Positions 17,550 to 25,958 of a stretch of DNA of 64,000 nucleotides are shown here, piece after piece. The notes under the pieces were generated by a model, which was not told the DNA's origin, did no database searches, and saw nothing but the letters and a program-made list of their open reading frames with translations. This stretch comes from an uncultured Paracoccaceae bacterium (GTDB lineage: Bacteria > Pseudomonadota > Alphaproteobacteria > Rhodobacterales > Rhodobacteraceae). How positions within the stretch are numbered: the first letter of the stretch is position 1; each line of letters starts with the position of its first letter. The stretch covers positions 1-64,000 of the forward strand of contig CANLQO010000006.1 of assembly GCA_947493335.1 (NCBI GenBank), given 5' to 3'. The translations under genes and the position numbers were made by a program.

Positions 17550-17738
17550 ATGGCTAAAACAATCGTCGTCAAGCAGATCGGCTCTCCGATCCGCCGCCCC
17601 GAAAAGCAGCGCCAGACCCTGATCGGTCTCGGCCTGAACAAGATGAACCGCACCCGCGAGCTGGAAGATACCCCTTCCGTCCGTGGCATGGTCAACAAGA
17701 TCCCCCACCTCGTCGAGATCATCGAAGAAAAGGGGTAA
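17550..17738 (+). CDS. rpmD: 50S ribosomal protein L30
   Basis: L30, 62 residues, beginning [20 protein letters not shown] and containing [20 protein letters not shown]. Last gene of the third segment. Its stop codon is the first base triplet of a predicted three-way-junction RNA structure. Confidence 0.96.
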   Translation: MAKTIVVKQIGSPIRRPEKQRQTLIGLGLNKMNRTRELEDTPSVRGMVNKIPHLVEIIEEKG

Positions 17739-17795
17739 ACACATAACCGGGCCACTGGCCCGGCAAACGCCCCAGCGGAGCGTTTGATGTGTTTA
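17736..17795 (+). other. Predicted three-way-junction RNA at the rpmD 3' end
   Basis: An outer stem of 9 perfect pairs (17736-17744 with 17787-17795) encloses two hairpins: CCGGGCC-ACT-GGCCCGG (17747-17763), and AAACGC (17765-17770) with GCGTTT (17780-17785). The rpmD TAA lies in the outer stem, so ribosomes finishing rpmD would disturb it. It precedes the terminator and could protect the 3' end or bind a protein. Function is inferred only from the pairing. Confidence 0.5.
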
Positions 17796-17828
17796 CGGGC
17801 GGAGCCCTGCGCCGACCCGAAATCGAAT

Positions 17829-17858
17829 AAAACCCCGGGCCATCGGTCCGGGGTTTTT
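17829..17858 (+). terminator. Intrinsic terminator after rpmD
   Basis: AAAACCCCGG and CCGGGGTTTT pair around a 9-base loop, ending in a run of five Ts (17854-17858). It ends the third ribosomal segment 25 bases ahead of the threonine ammonia-lyase gene. Confidence 0.88.
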
Positions 17859-17882
17859 CATTTCACCAAAAGAGCCGTCCCC

Positions 17883-19094
17883 ATGTCGCTGACACTTGCC
17901 GATATCCAATCCGCCCATGACGCGATCCGGGATGCGACGATTTTGACGCCCACGGTGCGGGCCAACCGGCTCTCGCTGCATCTGGGGATCGACCTTTACC
18001 TCAAACTCGAAAACCTGCAGCACACCAACGCCTTCAAGGCGCGGGGGGCGCTGGCCAAGCTTTTGACCCTGACCGACGCACAAAAGGCCGCAGGCGTCAT
18101 TGCCTGCTCAGCTGGCAATCACGCGCAGGGGCTGGCCTATCATGCTCAGCGTCTTGGCATCGCCGCCACCATCGTGATGCCCAAGGCCACGCCCTTCAAC
18201 AAGGTCCAGCGCACCGAAGAGCTGGGCGCGCGGGTCATCCTGCACGGGGCCAGCTTTGACGATTCCGTGGCCTTCACCAATGAACTTGCCGCCTCTGACG
18301 GGCTGACGTTTGTGCATCCCTTTGATGACCCGGACGTGGCGGCAGGGCAAGGGACCGTCGCGCTTGAGATGCTGGAACAGGTGCCTGACCTTGACGTGAT
18401 CGTCGTGCCAATTGGTGGCGGTGGTCTGATTGCGGGCATGGCCGTGGCAGCCAAGGGTCTGCGCCCCGACATCACCGTGATCGGCGCGCAGGCGCATCTC
18501 TTTGATGCGGTCAAGGCGCAGATCGACGGCACCGGAACCAACTTTGCAGGCGCGACACTGGCCGAAGGCATCGCCGTTCGCGCGCCTTCTGCTGCGAATG
18601 TGGCGCTGATCCGCGACTACGTGGATCACGTCTATTCTGTCGAAGAGCCTGCGATCGAAGATGCGGTCTTTGATCTTCTGTCGAACGAAAAACTGGTGGT
18701 CGAAGGCGCGCCGGGCGCAGGCCTTGCCGTCATCAAGGATCATCTCGCGGACCTCAAAGGCAAAAAGGTCGGCCTTGTAATCTGTGGCGGCAATATCGAC
18801 AGTCGTCTGCTCTCAACCCTGATCCTGCGCGGGCTGATGCGGGATGGCCGGATCACCCGGCTGACGTTTGAGATTGACGACACGCCGGGCCAGCTTTCCA
18901 ACATCAGCCGGATCATCGGCGAAGCGGGCGCCAATGTGATCGAGGTGATCCACCAGCGCATGATGCAGTCGGTCAGCCTCAAGCAGGCAGAGCTTGATGT
19001 GGTGATCGAGGCGCGCGATGCCGGGCACGTCCGCCAGATCGTTGCTTCCTTGCGTGATGCGGGCTTCCGGCTGCGCTGCGATCTGGATGTCTGA
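17883..19094 (+). CDS. ilvA: Threonine ammonia-lyase with C-terminal ACT-like domain
   Basis: A 403-residue PLP enzyme of the threonine dehydratase family, converting L-threonine to 2-oxobutanoate and ammonia, the first step toward isoleucine. The PLP lysine is in TNAFKARGALAKL (about residue 50), the substrate loop is CSAGNHAQGLAYHA, and the phosphate cup is PIGGGGLIAG. Residues from about 325 (TRLTFEIDDTPGQLSNIS) form an ACT-type regulatory domain. This length is the shorter form, with one ACT domain. Start at 17883 is four codons after a weak site; an upstream frame start at 17784 is unsupported. Cargo of the rpmD-rplO gap. Confidence 0.88.
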   Translation: MSLTLADIQSAHDAIRDATILTPTVRANRLSLHLGIDLYLKLENLQHTNAFKARGALAKLLTLTDAQKAAGVIACSAGNHAQGLAYHAQRLGIAATIVMPKATPFNKVQRTEELGARVILHGASFDDSVAFTNELAASDGLTFVHPFDDPDVAAGQGTVALEMLEQVPDLDVIVVPIGGGGLIAGMAVAAKGLRPDITVIGAQAHLFDAVKAQIDGTGTNFAGATLAEGIAVRAPSAANVALIRDYVDHVYSVEEPAIEDAVFDLLSNEKLVVEGAPGAGLAVIKDHLADLKGKKVGLVICGGNIDSRLLSTLILRGLMRDGRITRLTFEIDDTPGQLSNISRIIGEAGANVIEVIHQRMMQSVSLKQAELDVVIEARDAGHVRQIVASLRDAGFRLRCDLDV

Positions 19095-19129
19095 AGAGGC
19101 CAATGCGCGCGGTCATGTTTGAATGACTG

Positions 19130-19292
19130 TTAACACTCTCGTCAGCATCATTGCTGCACGGGGTGTGCATGGATTGTGTATCGGGTGTGCCCTTTCCCAA
19201 AATGACCGCGCGGTGGGGTTTGTAAACAGATCTTAACGCTCTCATCCGCATCAGTTGTGTATCGTTTGCAGACGGAATGTGCATGGGGTGTG
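19130..19292. repeat. Duplicated module with 11-bp phased repeats
   Basis: Two copies start with TTAACACTCTCGTCAGCATC (from 19130) and TTAACGCTCTCATCCGCATC (from 19233), 18 of 21 bases alike over 19130-19150 and 19233-19253, 103 bases apart. Each is followed by degenerate 11-bp units related to TTGTGYATSGG: 19152-19162, 19163-19173, 19174-19184 and 19185 on; then 19255-19265, 19266-19276, 19277-19287 and 19288 on. Spacing of one helical turn suggests a cooperative DNA-binding array. Bases 19278-19292 recur exactly at 49211-49225. Confidence 0.5.
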
Positions 19293-19440
19293 GCCCCTTT
19301 ATTCCGACAGTGCGGTGCCTGTGTCAGGCCGATTGAGCGTCCCGTTTTCTGCATCGCGGGCATGCGGGATTGTCTGTATTCCCGCAGCACGTTGTGGCCT
19401 AAACCCACAGACCTCATTCCATCAATTCCGGAGCCGCCCC

Positions 19441-19548
19441 GTGGCCAACCTCGTCTCTTCCTTTGTGACCCGCATCCGCCGTTTTCTGACCGCCCTGCCA
19501 GCCCCATGCTGGACAGAATACCTGCGTGAAACCGCACCGCGTTCATAA
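19441..19548 (+). CDS. Possible 35-residue small protein before rplO
   Basis: A GTG-started ORF of 35 codons, VANLVSSFVTRIRRFLTALP followed by APCWTEYLRETAPRS. The start is supported by GGAG at 19430-19433, seven bases away. The first half would be an amphipathic basic helix. It ends just before the rplO promoter. Nothing else proves expression, and it lies in the same frame as a longer weak open frame from 19255. Confidence 0.3.
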   Translation: MANLVSSFVTRIRRFLTALPAPCWTEYLRETAPRS

Positions 19549-19551
19549 CGC

Positions 19552-19580
19552 TTGATCCCATAGCCCACGGCGTTTATACG
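19552..19580 (+). promoter_or_regulatory. Predicted sigma70 promoter of the rplO segment
   Basis: TTGATC (19552-19557), a 17-bp spacer, TATACG (19575-19580), followed by CCCCCA. Expected leader about 89 nt. It lies downstream of the duplicated phased-repeat module, which could be its upstream control region. Confidence 0.65.
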
Positions 19581-19675
19581 CCCCCAGTCGGGTTGCAGAA
19601 TCCGATTCATTGTAACGCCGTGTGCCCCGTTTTCCGATCGCTTCGGTGGGGTCTTCCGGCAAGAGGAGAAGCGAT

Positions 19676-20149
19676 ATGAAACTGAATGAACTGCGCGACA
19701 ACGAAGGCGCAACACACCGCAAGAAACGCATTGGCCGTGGTCCGGGTTCGGGCAAGGGTAAAATGGGTGGCCGCGGTATCAAAGGTCAGAAATCCCGTTC
19801 GGGCGTGGCGATCAAAGGCTACGAAGGCGGCCAGATGCCGCTTTACCAGCGCCTGCCAAAGCGCGGATTTAACAACATCAATTCAAAGACTTATGCTGTC
19901 GTGAACTTGGGCCTGATCCAGAAGTTCATCGACGAAGGCAAGATCGACGTCAAAGCAGAGATCACCGAGGATGCGCTGATCGCATCCGGTCTCGTGCGGC
20001 GCAAAAAGGATGGTATCCGCGTTCTGGCCAAAGGCGAATTTTCCGCCAAAGCCAAGATCAGCGTCACCGGTGCCTCCAAGGGTGCGGTCGCTGCGGTCGA
20101 GAAGGCAGGCGGGTCACTGACCGTCACAACTCCGGCAGCGGCTGAGTAA
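19676..20149 (+). CDS. rplO: 50S ribosomal protein L15
   Basis: L15, 157 residues, beginning [20 protein letters not shown]. It contains the glycine-rich rRNA-binding tail [20 protein letters not shown] and the C-terminal segment [28 protein letters not shown] precedes the ATG at 19676. First gene of the fourth segment, followed by a terminator-like hairpin before secY. Confidence 0.97.
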   Translation: MKLNELRDNEGATHRKKRIGRGPGSGKGKMGGRGIKGQKSRSGVAIKGYEGGQMPLYQRLPKRGFNNINSKTYAVVNLGLIQKFIDEGKIDVKAEITEDALIASGLVRRKKDGIRVLAKGEFSAKAKISVTGASKGAVAAVEKAGGSLTVTTPAAAE

Positions 20150-20197
20150 CGCCTTGTGAGCGGCGCATGCGTCGCTTACATAAGCATCTGATTTCCC

Positions 20198-20233
20198 AAA
20201 CGCCGCGCCCGGGAAACCGTGGCGCGGTGTTTT
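20198..20233 (+). terminator. Terminator-like attenuator between rplO and secY
   Basis: AAACGCCGCGCC (20198-20209) pairs with GGCGCGGTGTTT (20221-20232, one G-U) and TTTT ends it at 20230-20233. As secY has no other clear promoter, partial read-through would set the ratio of L15 to the translocon. Confidence 0.6.
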
Positions 20234-20250
20234 CCTGACAAGGGGCAAAA

Positions 20251-21615
20251 ATGGCATCCGCAGCAGAACAAATGGCCGCCAACATGAGCTGGGGCGCATT
20301 CGGCAAAGCCACCGAATTGCGTCAACGTATCTGGTTCACACTCGGCCTTCTGATCGTCTATCGCTTGGGCACCTATATTCCCGTTCCGGGCATTGATGGC
20401 GTTGAACTGCGGGCCTTCATGGAAGACGCCGCTGCCGGCATTGGCGGGATTTTGTCAATGTTTACAGGCGGCGCACTCAGCCGGATGGGCATCTTTGCCC
20501 TTGGCATTATGCCCTACATCTCGGCCTCAATCATCGTGCAGCTTTTGGGCTCCATGTGGGAGCCGTTGAAAAACCTCAAGAAAGAGGGTGAGCAAGGCCG
20601 CCGCAAGCTGAACCAATACACCCGCTACGGCACCGTGGTTCTGGCGACAGCACAGGCTTATGGCCTTGCGAAATCGCTGGAAGCAGGCGGGCTGGCCTCT
20701 GATCCCGGCCTCTTTTTCACCGCCGGGTGTGTGATCACCATTGTGGGCGGCACCATGTTCCTGATGTGGCTGGGTGAGCAGATCACCGCGCGCGGCATCG
20801 GCAACGGTATCTCGCTGATCATCTTTGTGGGTATCATCGCGGAAATCCCCGCAGCATTGGCCCAGTTCCTGAGCCAGGGCCAGTCCGGCGCAATCAGCCC
20901 TGCGGTGGTGGTGGGTGTGATCCTGATGGTCATTGTCACACTGACCTTTGTGGTCTTCATGGAACGGTCTTTGCGCAAGATCCACATCCAGTATCCCCGT
21001 CAGCAACGCGGGATGAAGGTATATGACGGATCCAGCAGCCACCTGCCCATCAAGGTGAACCCGGCTGGCGTGATCCCGGCGATCTTTGCCTCGGCCCTGC
21101 TGCTCTTGCCCACCACGATCAGCACCTTCTCGGGCGGATCACAAAGCGCTGTGATGTCGACGATCCTGGCCTACTTTGGCCCCGGTCAGCCCGCCTATCT
21201 GATCTTCTTCTCGGCGATGATCATCTTTTTCACCTACTTCTACACCAAGGAAGTGGCGTTCAAGGTTGATGATGTGGCCGACAACCTGAAGAACCAGAAC
21301 GGCTTTATTCCCGGTATCCGGCCCGGCAAGAAAACCGCCGAATATCTGGATTACGTGGTGACCCGCGTGCTTGTTCTGGGCTCCGGATATCTGGCGCTGG
21401 TTGCACTTCTGCCCGAGATTCTGCGGGCACAATTGTCAATTCCTTTCTATTTTGGCGGTACCTCGGTTCTGATTATTGTGAGCGTAGGGATGGACACGAT
21501 CCAACAAATCCAGTCTCATCTGCTCGCCCATCAGTATGAAGGGTTGATCGAGAAGTCCCAGTTGCGCGGCAAGCGCGGCGCGGGCGCCAAACGGAAAGGT
21601 CCTGCACGTCGATGA
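20251..21615 (+). CDS. secY: Protein translocase subunit SecY
   Basis: SecY, 454 residues, the channel-forming subunit of the SecYEG translocon in the inner membrane. Ten membrane segments can be traced. Recognisable parts are [20 protein letters not shown] at TM1, [20 protein letters not shown] (plug and TM2), [20 protein letters not shown], and the large cytoplasmic loops around [20 protein letters not shown] and [20 protein letters not shown] that meet SecA and the ribosome. The C terminus is basic. AAGGGG precedes the ATG. Its stop overlaps the adk start by 4 bases. Confidence 0.97.
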   Translation: MASAAEQMAANMSWGAFGKATELRQRIWFTLGLLIVYRLGTYIPVPGIDGVELRAFMEDAAAGIGGILSMFTGGALSRMGIFALGIMPYISASIIVQLLGSMWEPLKNLKKEGEQGRRKLNQYTRYGTVVLATAQAYGLAKSLEAGGLASDPGLFFTAGCVITIVGGTMFLMWLGEQITARGIGNGISLIIFVGIIAEIPAALAQFLSQGQSGAISPAVVVGVILMVIVTLTFVVFMERSLRKIHIQYPRQQRGMKVYDGSSSHLPIKVNPAGVIPAIFASALLLLPTTISTFSGGSQSAVMSTILAYFGPGQPAYLIFFSAMIIFFTYFYTKEVAFKVDDVADNLKNQNGFIPGIRPGKKTAEYLDYVVTRVLVLGSGYLALVALLPEILRAQLSIPFYFGGTSVLIIVSVGMDTIQQIQSHLLAHQYEGLIEKSQLRGKRGAGAKRKGPARR

Positions 21616-22202
21616 ATATTATTCTTTTGGGGCCTCCGGGCGCAGGTAAAGGTACGCAAGCGCAACGTCTGGTCGAAGAACGCGGCATGGTGCAGTTGAG
21701 CACCGGGGATATGCTGCGCGCGGCCCGGACGTCCGGTACTGAAATGGGAAAGAAAGTGGCCGAGGTCATGGACCGTGGCGACCTGGTTACCGATGAAATC
21801 GTGATCGGCCTGATCCGCGAACAGCTTGAAGGCGATGCCGTTGATGGCGGTGGTGCGGCGGGTTTCATTTTTGACGGCTTCCCCCGGACGCTGGCGCAAG
21901 CCGATGCGCTGGGTGCCCTGCTGAAAGAACTGGATCAGCCGCTTGATCGCGTGATCGAGCTTGAGGTCAACGACGACGTTCTTGTGGACCGGATCGTTGG
22001 TCGCGCTGCAGAAGCCGCCGCCAAGGGCGAACCTGTACGCGCCGACGACAATGAGGAAAGCCTCAAGGTGCGTCTGCTGGCATACTACAAGCAAACCAGT
22101 CCGCTCATCGGGTATTACTATGCCAAAGGTGATCTGGTCAGCGTGGATGGCCTTGCCAGCATGGATGAAGTTGCTGCATCAATTAAGGATGCCTTGGTTT
22201 AG
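21612..22202 (+). CDS. adk: Adenylate kinase, short form
   Basis: Adenylate kinase, 196 residues, interconverting ATP + AMP and 2 ADP. The P loop is [16 protein letters not shown] (about 5-20). The AMP-binding part contains [11 protein letters not shown], and [14 protein letters not shown] is the family signature. The LID is short, with [20 protein letters not shown] and no cysteine zinc site, so this is the short-LID type. It overlaps secY (ATGA), which is the conserved neighbourhood. Confidence 0.96.
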   Translation: MNIILLGPPGAGKGTQAQRLVEERGMVQLSTGDMLRAARTSGTEMGKKVAEVMDRGDLVTDEIVIGLIREQLEGDAVDGGGAAGFIFDGFPRTLAQADALGALLKELDQPLDRVIELEVNDDVLVDRIVGRAAEAAAKGEPVRADDNEESLKVRLLAYYKQTSPLIGYYYAKGDLVSVDGLASMDEVAASIKDALV

Positions 22203-22237
22203 TCCGAGCTGCCCGTCGCACGATTGAAGGAAGTCCA

Positions 22238-23032
22238 ATGGTGATGTCGGTCGTCCGAGGCGCAAAGCCAAGCGAGGCCAAAGGCTCATTTCGTCAAATC
22301 TCGGAATTGCCGCCGCTTTACGAGCGCGTGCGTCGAAAGCACTTAACGATGTTGACCGAAGAGAAGCTTTTGCGGATCGAGGCAGCACTGCGCGGTGTGC
22401 GCGCCAACAATGTCGATGGTGACTATGTTGAATTTGGAATTGCGCTGGGCGGCACCAGTATTGCGATCGCGAACCGCGCCCGCAAAGCCAAGAAAAGGTT
22501 CGTCGGGTTTGATGTTTTTGGCATGATCCCCGCACCAGATTCCGAGAATGATGATGAGAAGTCGCTCAAGCGATATGAAGTCATCGCCTCTGGAAAGGCC
22601 GGAGGTATCGGTGGCAAGGCGTACTACGGCTATGAAGAGGATCTTCTAAGAAAAGTCACTCTTAGTCTTGCCGCATTCGATTTGCCACTGCGCAAAGGCA
22701 AGATCGAACTGGTCAAAGGTCTGTTCGAAGAAACATTGCCGAAATCCGATATAGAAACGATCGCATTCGCACATATCGACTGCGACTGGTATGATCCGGT
22801 CAAATGTTGCCTCGAATTTGTTGCCCCAAGACTGGAACCCAAGGGGCTGGTGGTGATCGACGACTACTTCCATTTTGGCGGATGCCGAAAGGCTGTGAAC
22901 GAATTTTTGGCCGGACATCCAGAATTCTGTATCGAGGTTTCGGGGATGAACCCGGTCATGATGCATCACCAAGTCGGCCGAAAGTCCGCCGTTATGGGCG
23001 CCCTGAAAGCGGTCTTCTCTCGCCGAGCCTGA
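22238..23032 (+). CDS. TylF/MycF-type class I SAM-dependent methyltransferase
   Basis: A 264-residue methyltransferase of the macrocin O-methyltransferase (TylF) family. The SAM-binding start is GDYVEFGIALGGTSIAIA (about 61-78), followed by RFVGFDVFGMIPAPD. The metal/acceptor region is AHIDCDWYDP, and LVVIDDYFHFGGCRKAVNEF supplies further acidic residues. Substrates in the family are sugars, but the acceptor here is unknown. It is less GC-rich than adk and rpsM and interrupts the spc-alpha junction. ATG at 22238, with a second ATG two codons on. Confidence 0.8.
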   Translation: MVMSVVRGAKPSEAKGSFRQISELPPLYERVRRKHLTMLTEEKLLRIEAALRGVRANNVDGDYVEFGIALGGTSIAIANRARKAKKRFVGFDVFGMIPAPDSENDDEKSLKRYEVIASGKAGGIGGKAYYGYEEDLLRKVTLSLAAFDLPLRKGKIELVKGLFEETLPKSDIETIAFAHIDCDWYDPVKCCLEFVAPRLEPKGLVVIDDYFHFGGCRKAVNEFLAGHPEFCIEVSGMNPVMMHHQVGRKSAVMGALKAVFSRRA

Positions 23033-23244
23033 AGGCGTCGCGGCTTGATCCTTCCCGTCTGACGATAGACCGTTTCCCAACCTGCGCGGAGATCATTGGC
23101 AATCCACGTTTGGCAAGTTCCCGGTTGCTCATTTGCTGCCGACGCCGCGCAAGCGGGGCAAGTTTTTGCACATGGTACCGAGCGGTCAGCCACAAAGCTC
23201 GACGCTTGCGCGATGGTCAGATTGACGGTTTCCATCAGTGGGGG
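23033..23244. other. Intergenic stretch, no gene seen
   Basis: Between the methyltransferase and the rpsM promoter I see no convincing gene, tRNA or terminator. Weak minus-strand frames here lack ribosome-binding sites and recognisable motifs. The remaining 23245-23418 holds the promoter and leader of rpsM. Confidence 0.5.
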
Positions 23245-23273
23245 TTGACCCTTTGTTCACCACCCCCTAGATA
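23245..23273 (+). promoter_or_regulatory. Predicted sigma70 promoter of the rpsM segment
   Basis: TTGACC (23245-23250), a 17-bp spacer ending in a run of five Cs, TAGATA (23268-23273), then GCGGCA. Expected leader about 139 nt. Confidence 0.6.
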
Positions 23274-23418
23274 GCGGCATCCCGAAAGGGAATCGCATGG
23301 GGTCGCGCCCCATTTGAACACCTAAAGATGACGCAGCCCGGCGCCCGAAATGGTCCGGGCTTCCGTTGTGAAAAAAGGGTCTGGAATGACGGACCCGCAA
23401 CGAAAAGGAATTGCACAC

Positions 23419-23787
23419 GTGGCACGTATTGCCGGCGTAAACATCCCGACTGCAAAGCGGGTTCCTATCGCCCTCACCTACATCACTGGCATCGGTAACA
23501 CGACTGCTGAAAAGATCTGCAACGACACTGGCATCGACTTCGCGCGCCGCGTGAACGATCTGTCTGACGCCGAAGTGCTGAAGATCCGCGAATATATTGA
23601 CGAGCACCTGACCGTTGAAGGTGACCTGCGCCGTGAGACGCAGATGAACGTCAAGCGCCTGATGGACCTTGGCTGCTACCGCGGTCTGCGTCACCGTCGT
23701 AACCTGCCCGTTCGCGGTCAGCGCACACACACCAACGCTCGTACCCGCAAAGGCCCCGCAAAGGCCATTGCCGGCAAGAAGAAATAA
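23419..23787 (+). CDS. rpsM: 30S ribosomal protein S13 (GTG start)
   Basis: S13, 122 residues, the usual length if translation begins at the GTG at 23419: [20 protein letters not shown] follows the start. The H2TH region, [17 protein letters not shown], and the basic signature [20 protein letters not shown] are present. A ribosome-binding AAGGA lies ten bases before the GTG. An in-frame ATG at 23386 would add residues not typical of S13. S13 contacts P-site tRNA and forms bridge B1. Confidence 0.95.
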   Translation: MARIAGVNIPTAKRVPIALTYITGIGNTTAEKICNDTGIDFARRVNDLSDAEVLKIREYIDEHLTVEGDLRRETQMNVKRLMDLGCYRGLRHRRNLPVRGQRTHTNARTRKGPAKAIAGKKK

Positions 23788-23799
23788 GGAGACGCACCA

Positions 23800-24192
23800 A
23801 TGGCACGCGATACACGCCGTGGGGGCAAGCGGAAGGTCTCCAAGAACATTGCAGCCGGGGTTGCACACGTAAACTCCAGCTTCAACAACACCAAAATCCT
23901 GATCTCTGACGTGCAGGGCAACGCCATTTCGTGGTCGTCTGCTGGCACCATGGGCTTTAAGGGTTCGCGGAAATCCACACCCTATGCGGCTCAGATGGCT
24001 GCAGAGGATGCGGGCAAGAAAGCACAGGAACACGGCGTCAAGACGCTGGAAGTCGAAGTGCAGGGCCCCGGTTCTGGCCGTGAAAGTGCGCTGCGCGCGC
24101 TGGCGGCTGTGGGTTTCAACATCACCTCGATCCGTGATGTGACCCCGATGGCCCATAACGGTTGCCGCCCGCCAAAGCGCCGCCGCGTCTAA
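23800..24192 (+). CDS. rpsK: 30S ribosomal protein S11
   Basis: S11, 130 residues, beginning [20 protein letters not shown] and ending with the signature [16 protein letters not shown]. It lies on the 30S platform near the E site. GGAG precedes the ATG. rpsD, which follows rpsK in E. coli, is absent here as in other alphaproteobacteria. Confidence 0.97.
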   Translation: MARDTRRGGKRKVSKNIAAGVAHVNSSFNNTKILISDVQGNAISWSSAGTMGFKGSRKSTPYAAQMAAEDAGKKAQEHGVKTLEVEVQGPGSGRESALRALAAVGFNITSIRDVTPMAHNGCRPPKRRRV

Positions 24193-24206
24193 GCACACCC
24201 AACGCC

Positions 24207-24235
24207 TTGGGGTCGTGGTTTTCCCACGGCCCCAA
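24207..24235 (+). other. Hairpin between rpsK and rpoA
   Basis: TTGGGGTCGTGG (24207-24218) pairs with CCACGGCCCCAA (24224-24235, one U-G) around TTTTC. No T run follows, so it need not terminate; it may adjust rpoA output. Confidence 0.5.
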
Positions 24236-24300
24236 ACCGTCATTTTAACCTCGGGCGTTTGCCTTTTTGGACATGAGGGCAAACAAGAATGGAGGGACAT

Positions 24301-25317
24301 ATGATCCACAAGAACTGGGCAGAACTGATCAAGCCGAACCAGCTTGACGTGAAACCGGGCAACGATCCTGCGCGTCAGGCGACCGTTGTCGCCGAACCGC
24401 TGGAGCGCGGCTTTGGTCTGACCATGGGCAACGCGCTGCGCCGCATCCTGATGTCGTCGCTGCAGGGTGCCGCGATCACAGCCGTGCAGATCGACAACGT
24501 CCTGCACGAGTTTTCGTCCGTGGCCGGTGTGCGCGAAGACGTCACCGACATCGTGCTGAACCTCAAAGGTGTTGCGATCCGCATGGAAGTCGAAGGCCCC
24601 AAGCGTCTGAGCGTTCAGGCCAAGGGCCCCGGCGTTGTGACCGCTGGCGACATCTCGGAAACCGCAGGTATCGAGATCCTCAACAAGGATCACGTGATCT
24701 GTCACCTTGATGACGGCGCTGATCTGTACATGGAACTGACCGTCAACACCGGTAAGGGCTATGTGTCGGCTGATAAGAACAAGCCAGAAGATGCGCCGAT
24801 CGGGATGATGTCGATTGATGCGATCTATTCGCCGATCAAGAAAGTCAGCTATGACGTGCAGCCGACCCGCGAAGGGCAGGTGCTGGACTATGACAAGCTG
24901 ACCATGAAGGTGGAAACCGATGGCTCGATCACGCCGGATGATGCTGTGGCCTATGCCGCGCGCATTCTGCAGGATCAGTTGTCGATCTTCGTCAACTTCG
25001 ACGAGCCTGAAAGCGCCTCTGCCGGTCAGGACGACGACGGGCTGGAATTCAACCCGCTGCTTCTCAAGAAGGTGGACGAGTTGGAACTGTCGGTACGCTC
25101 TGCGAACTGCCTGAAGAACGACAACATCGTCTATATCGGTGATCTGATCCAGAAAACCGAAGCCGAGATGCTGCGCACACCGAACTTTGGCCGCAAATCC
25201 TTGAATGAAATCAAGGAAGTGCTGTCCGGCATGGGGCTGCACCTTGGTATGGACGTCGAGGACTGGCCGCCAGACAACATCGAAGACCTGGCCAAGAAAT
25301 TCGAAGACCAGTTCTAA
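24301..25317 (+). CDS. rpoA: RNA polymerase alpha subunit
   Basis: Alpha subunit, 338 residues, beginning [20 protein letters not shown]. The N-terminal dimerisation domain has [20 protein letters not shown] (about 37-56). The C-terminal domain has [20 protein letters not shown] and [20 protein letters not shown], which bind UP elements and activators. A GGAGGG lies just before the ATG at 24301; the ATG at 24289 overlaps that site and is unlikely. Confidence 0.97.
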   Translation: MIHKNWAELIKPNQLDVKPGNDPARQATVVAEPLERGFGLTMGNALRRILMSSLQGAAITAVQIDNVLHEFSSVAGVREDVTDIVLNLKGVAIRMEVEGPKRLSVQAKGPGVVTAGDISETAGIEILNKDHVICHLDDGADLYMELTVNTGKGYVSADKNKPEDAPIGMMSIDAIYSPIKKVSYDVQPTREGQVLDYDKLTMKVETDGSITPDDAVAYAARILQDQLSIFVNFDEPESASAGQDDDGLEFNPLLLKKVDELELSVRSANCLKNDNIVYIGDLIQKTEAEMLRTPNFGRKSLNEIKEVLSGMGLHLGMDVEDWPPDNIEDLAKKFEDQF

Positions 25318-25324
25318 GAAACGC

Positions 25325-25374
25325 GGGCCAGACTTTTCAAAAAAGTCTGGTCCAAATCCTTTCGAAGGATTTGG
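25325..25374. repeat. Two tandem hairpins between rpoA and rplQ
   Basis: CCAGACTTTT (25328-25337) pairs with AAAAGTCTGG (25341-25350), and flanking bases can extend the stem. CCAAATCCTT (25352-25361) pairs with AAGGATTTGG (25365-25374). Similar double hairpins are, from memory, dispersed in Roseobacter genomes, so this may be a REP-like unit. Confidence 0.6.
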
Positions 25375-25463
25375 GTCCTTCACCCCGGGCAATCCCGCCC
25401 CAATAACGGAGTTGGCGTCTACGCAGCGCACAGCCCACCCTAAAACGAAATGGAGACTTAGAT

Positions 25464-25883
25464 ATGCGTCACGCACGTGGTTACCGCCGCCTCAACCGCA
25501 CACATGAGCACCGCAAGGCGCTGTTTGCGAACATGGCAGGCTCGCTCATCGAACATGAGCAAATCAAGACAACTTTGCCGAAGGCAAAAGAACTCAAGCG
25601 CGTCATCGACAAGTTGGTGACTCTGGGCAAGCGCGGCGATCTGCACGCACGCCGTCAGGCCGCAAGCCGCCTGAAGCAGGACATGCACGTGGCAAAACTG
25701 TTTGAGGTGCTGGGCCCGCGCTACAAGGACCGTCAGGGCGGCTATGTCCGCGTGCTGAAGGCCGGTTTCCGCTATGGTGACATGGCACCCATGGCAATCA
25801 TCGAATTCGTCGACCGCGACGTTGACGCAAAAGGTGCGGCTGACAAGGCACGCCTGGCAGAAATTGACGCAGCGGAAGAATAA
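25464..25883 (+). CDS. rplQ: 50S ribosomal protein L17
   Basis: L17, 139 residues, beginning [20 protein letters not shown], with the signature region [20 protein letters not shown]. The C-terminal part is slightly longer than in E. coli and acidic ([12 protein letters not shown]). Last gene of the ribosomal cluster, closed by a strong terminator. Confidence 0.97.
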   Translation: MRHARGYRRLNRTHEHRKALFANMAGSLIEHEQIKTTLPKAKELKRVIDKLVTLGKRGDLHARRQAASRLKQDMHVAKLFEVLGPRYKDRQGGYVRVLKAGFRYGDMAPMAIIEFVDRDVDAKGAADKARLAEIDAAEE

Positions 25884-25906
25884 GCCGCAAACGTCCGTTC
25901 TGAATA

Positions 25907-25939
25907 CGAAAGGCCCTGTCAGTGACAGGGCCTTTTCGT
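25907..25939. terminator. Strong terminator ending the ribosomal cluster
   Basis: AAAGGCCCTGTCA (25909-25921) pairs perfectly with TGACAGGGCCTTT (25923-25935), followed by another T. The flanks CGA and TCG extend it. It also faces the small minus-strand gene at 25959, so it can serve both directions. Confidence 0.88.
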
Positions 25940-25958
25940 TCGAAAACAACAGGTCAAC

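Noticed and set aside
22966..23235. Minus-strand 67- to 89-codon frames between the methyltransferase and rpsM
   Set aside because: Arg/Ala-rich composition, no motif and no ribosome-binding site.
23257..25476. A 739-codon minus-strand open frame across rpsM, rpsK and rpoA
   Set aside because: It is fully antisense to three certain genes in GC-rich DNA, where long reverse frames arise from codon bias; no family motif is seen.
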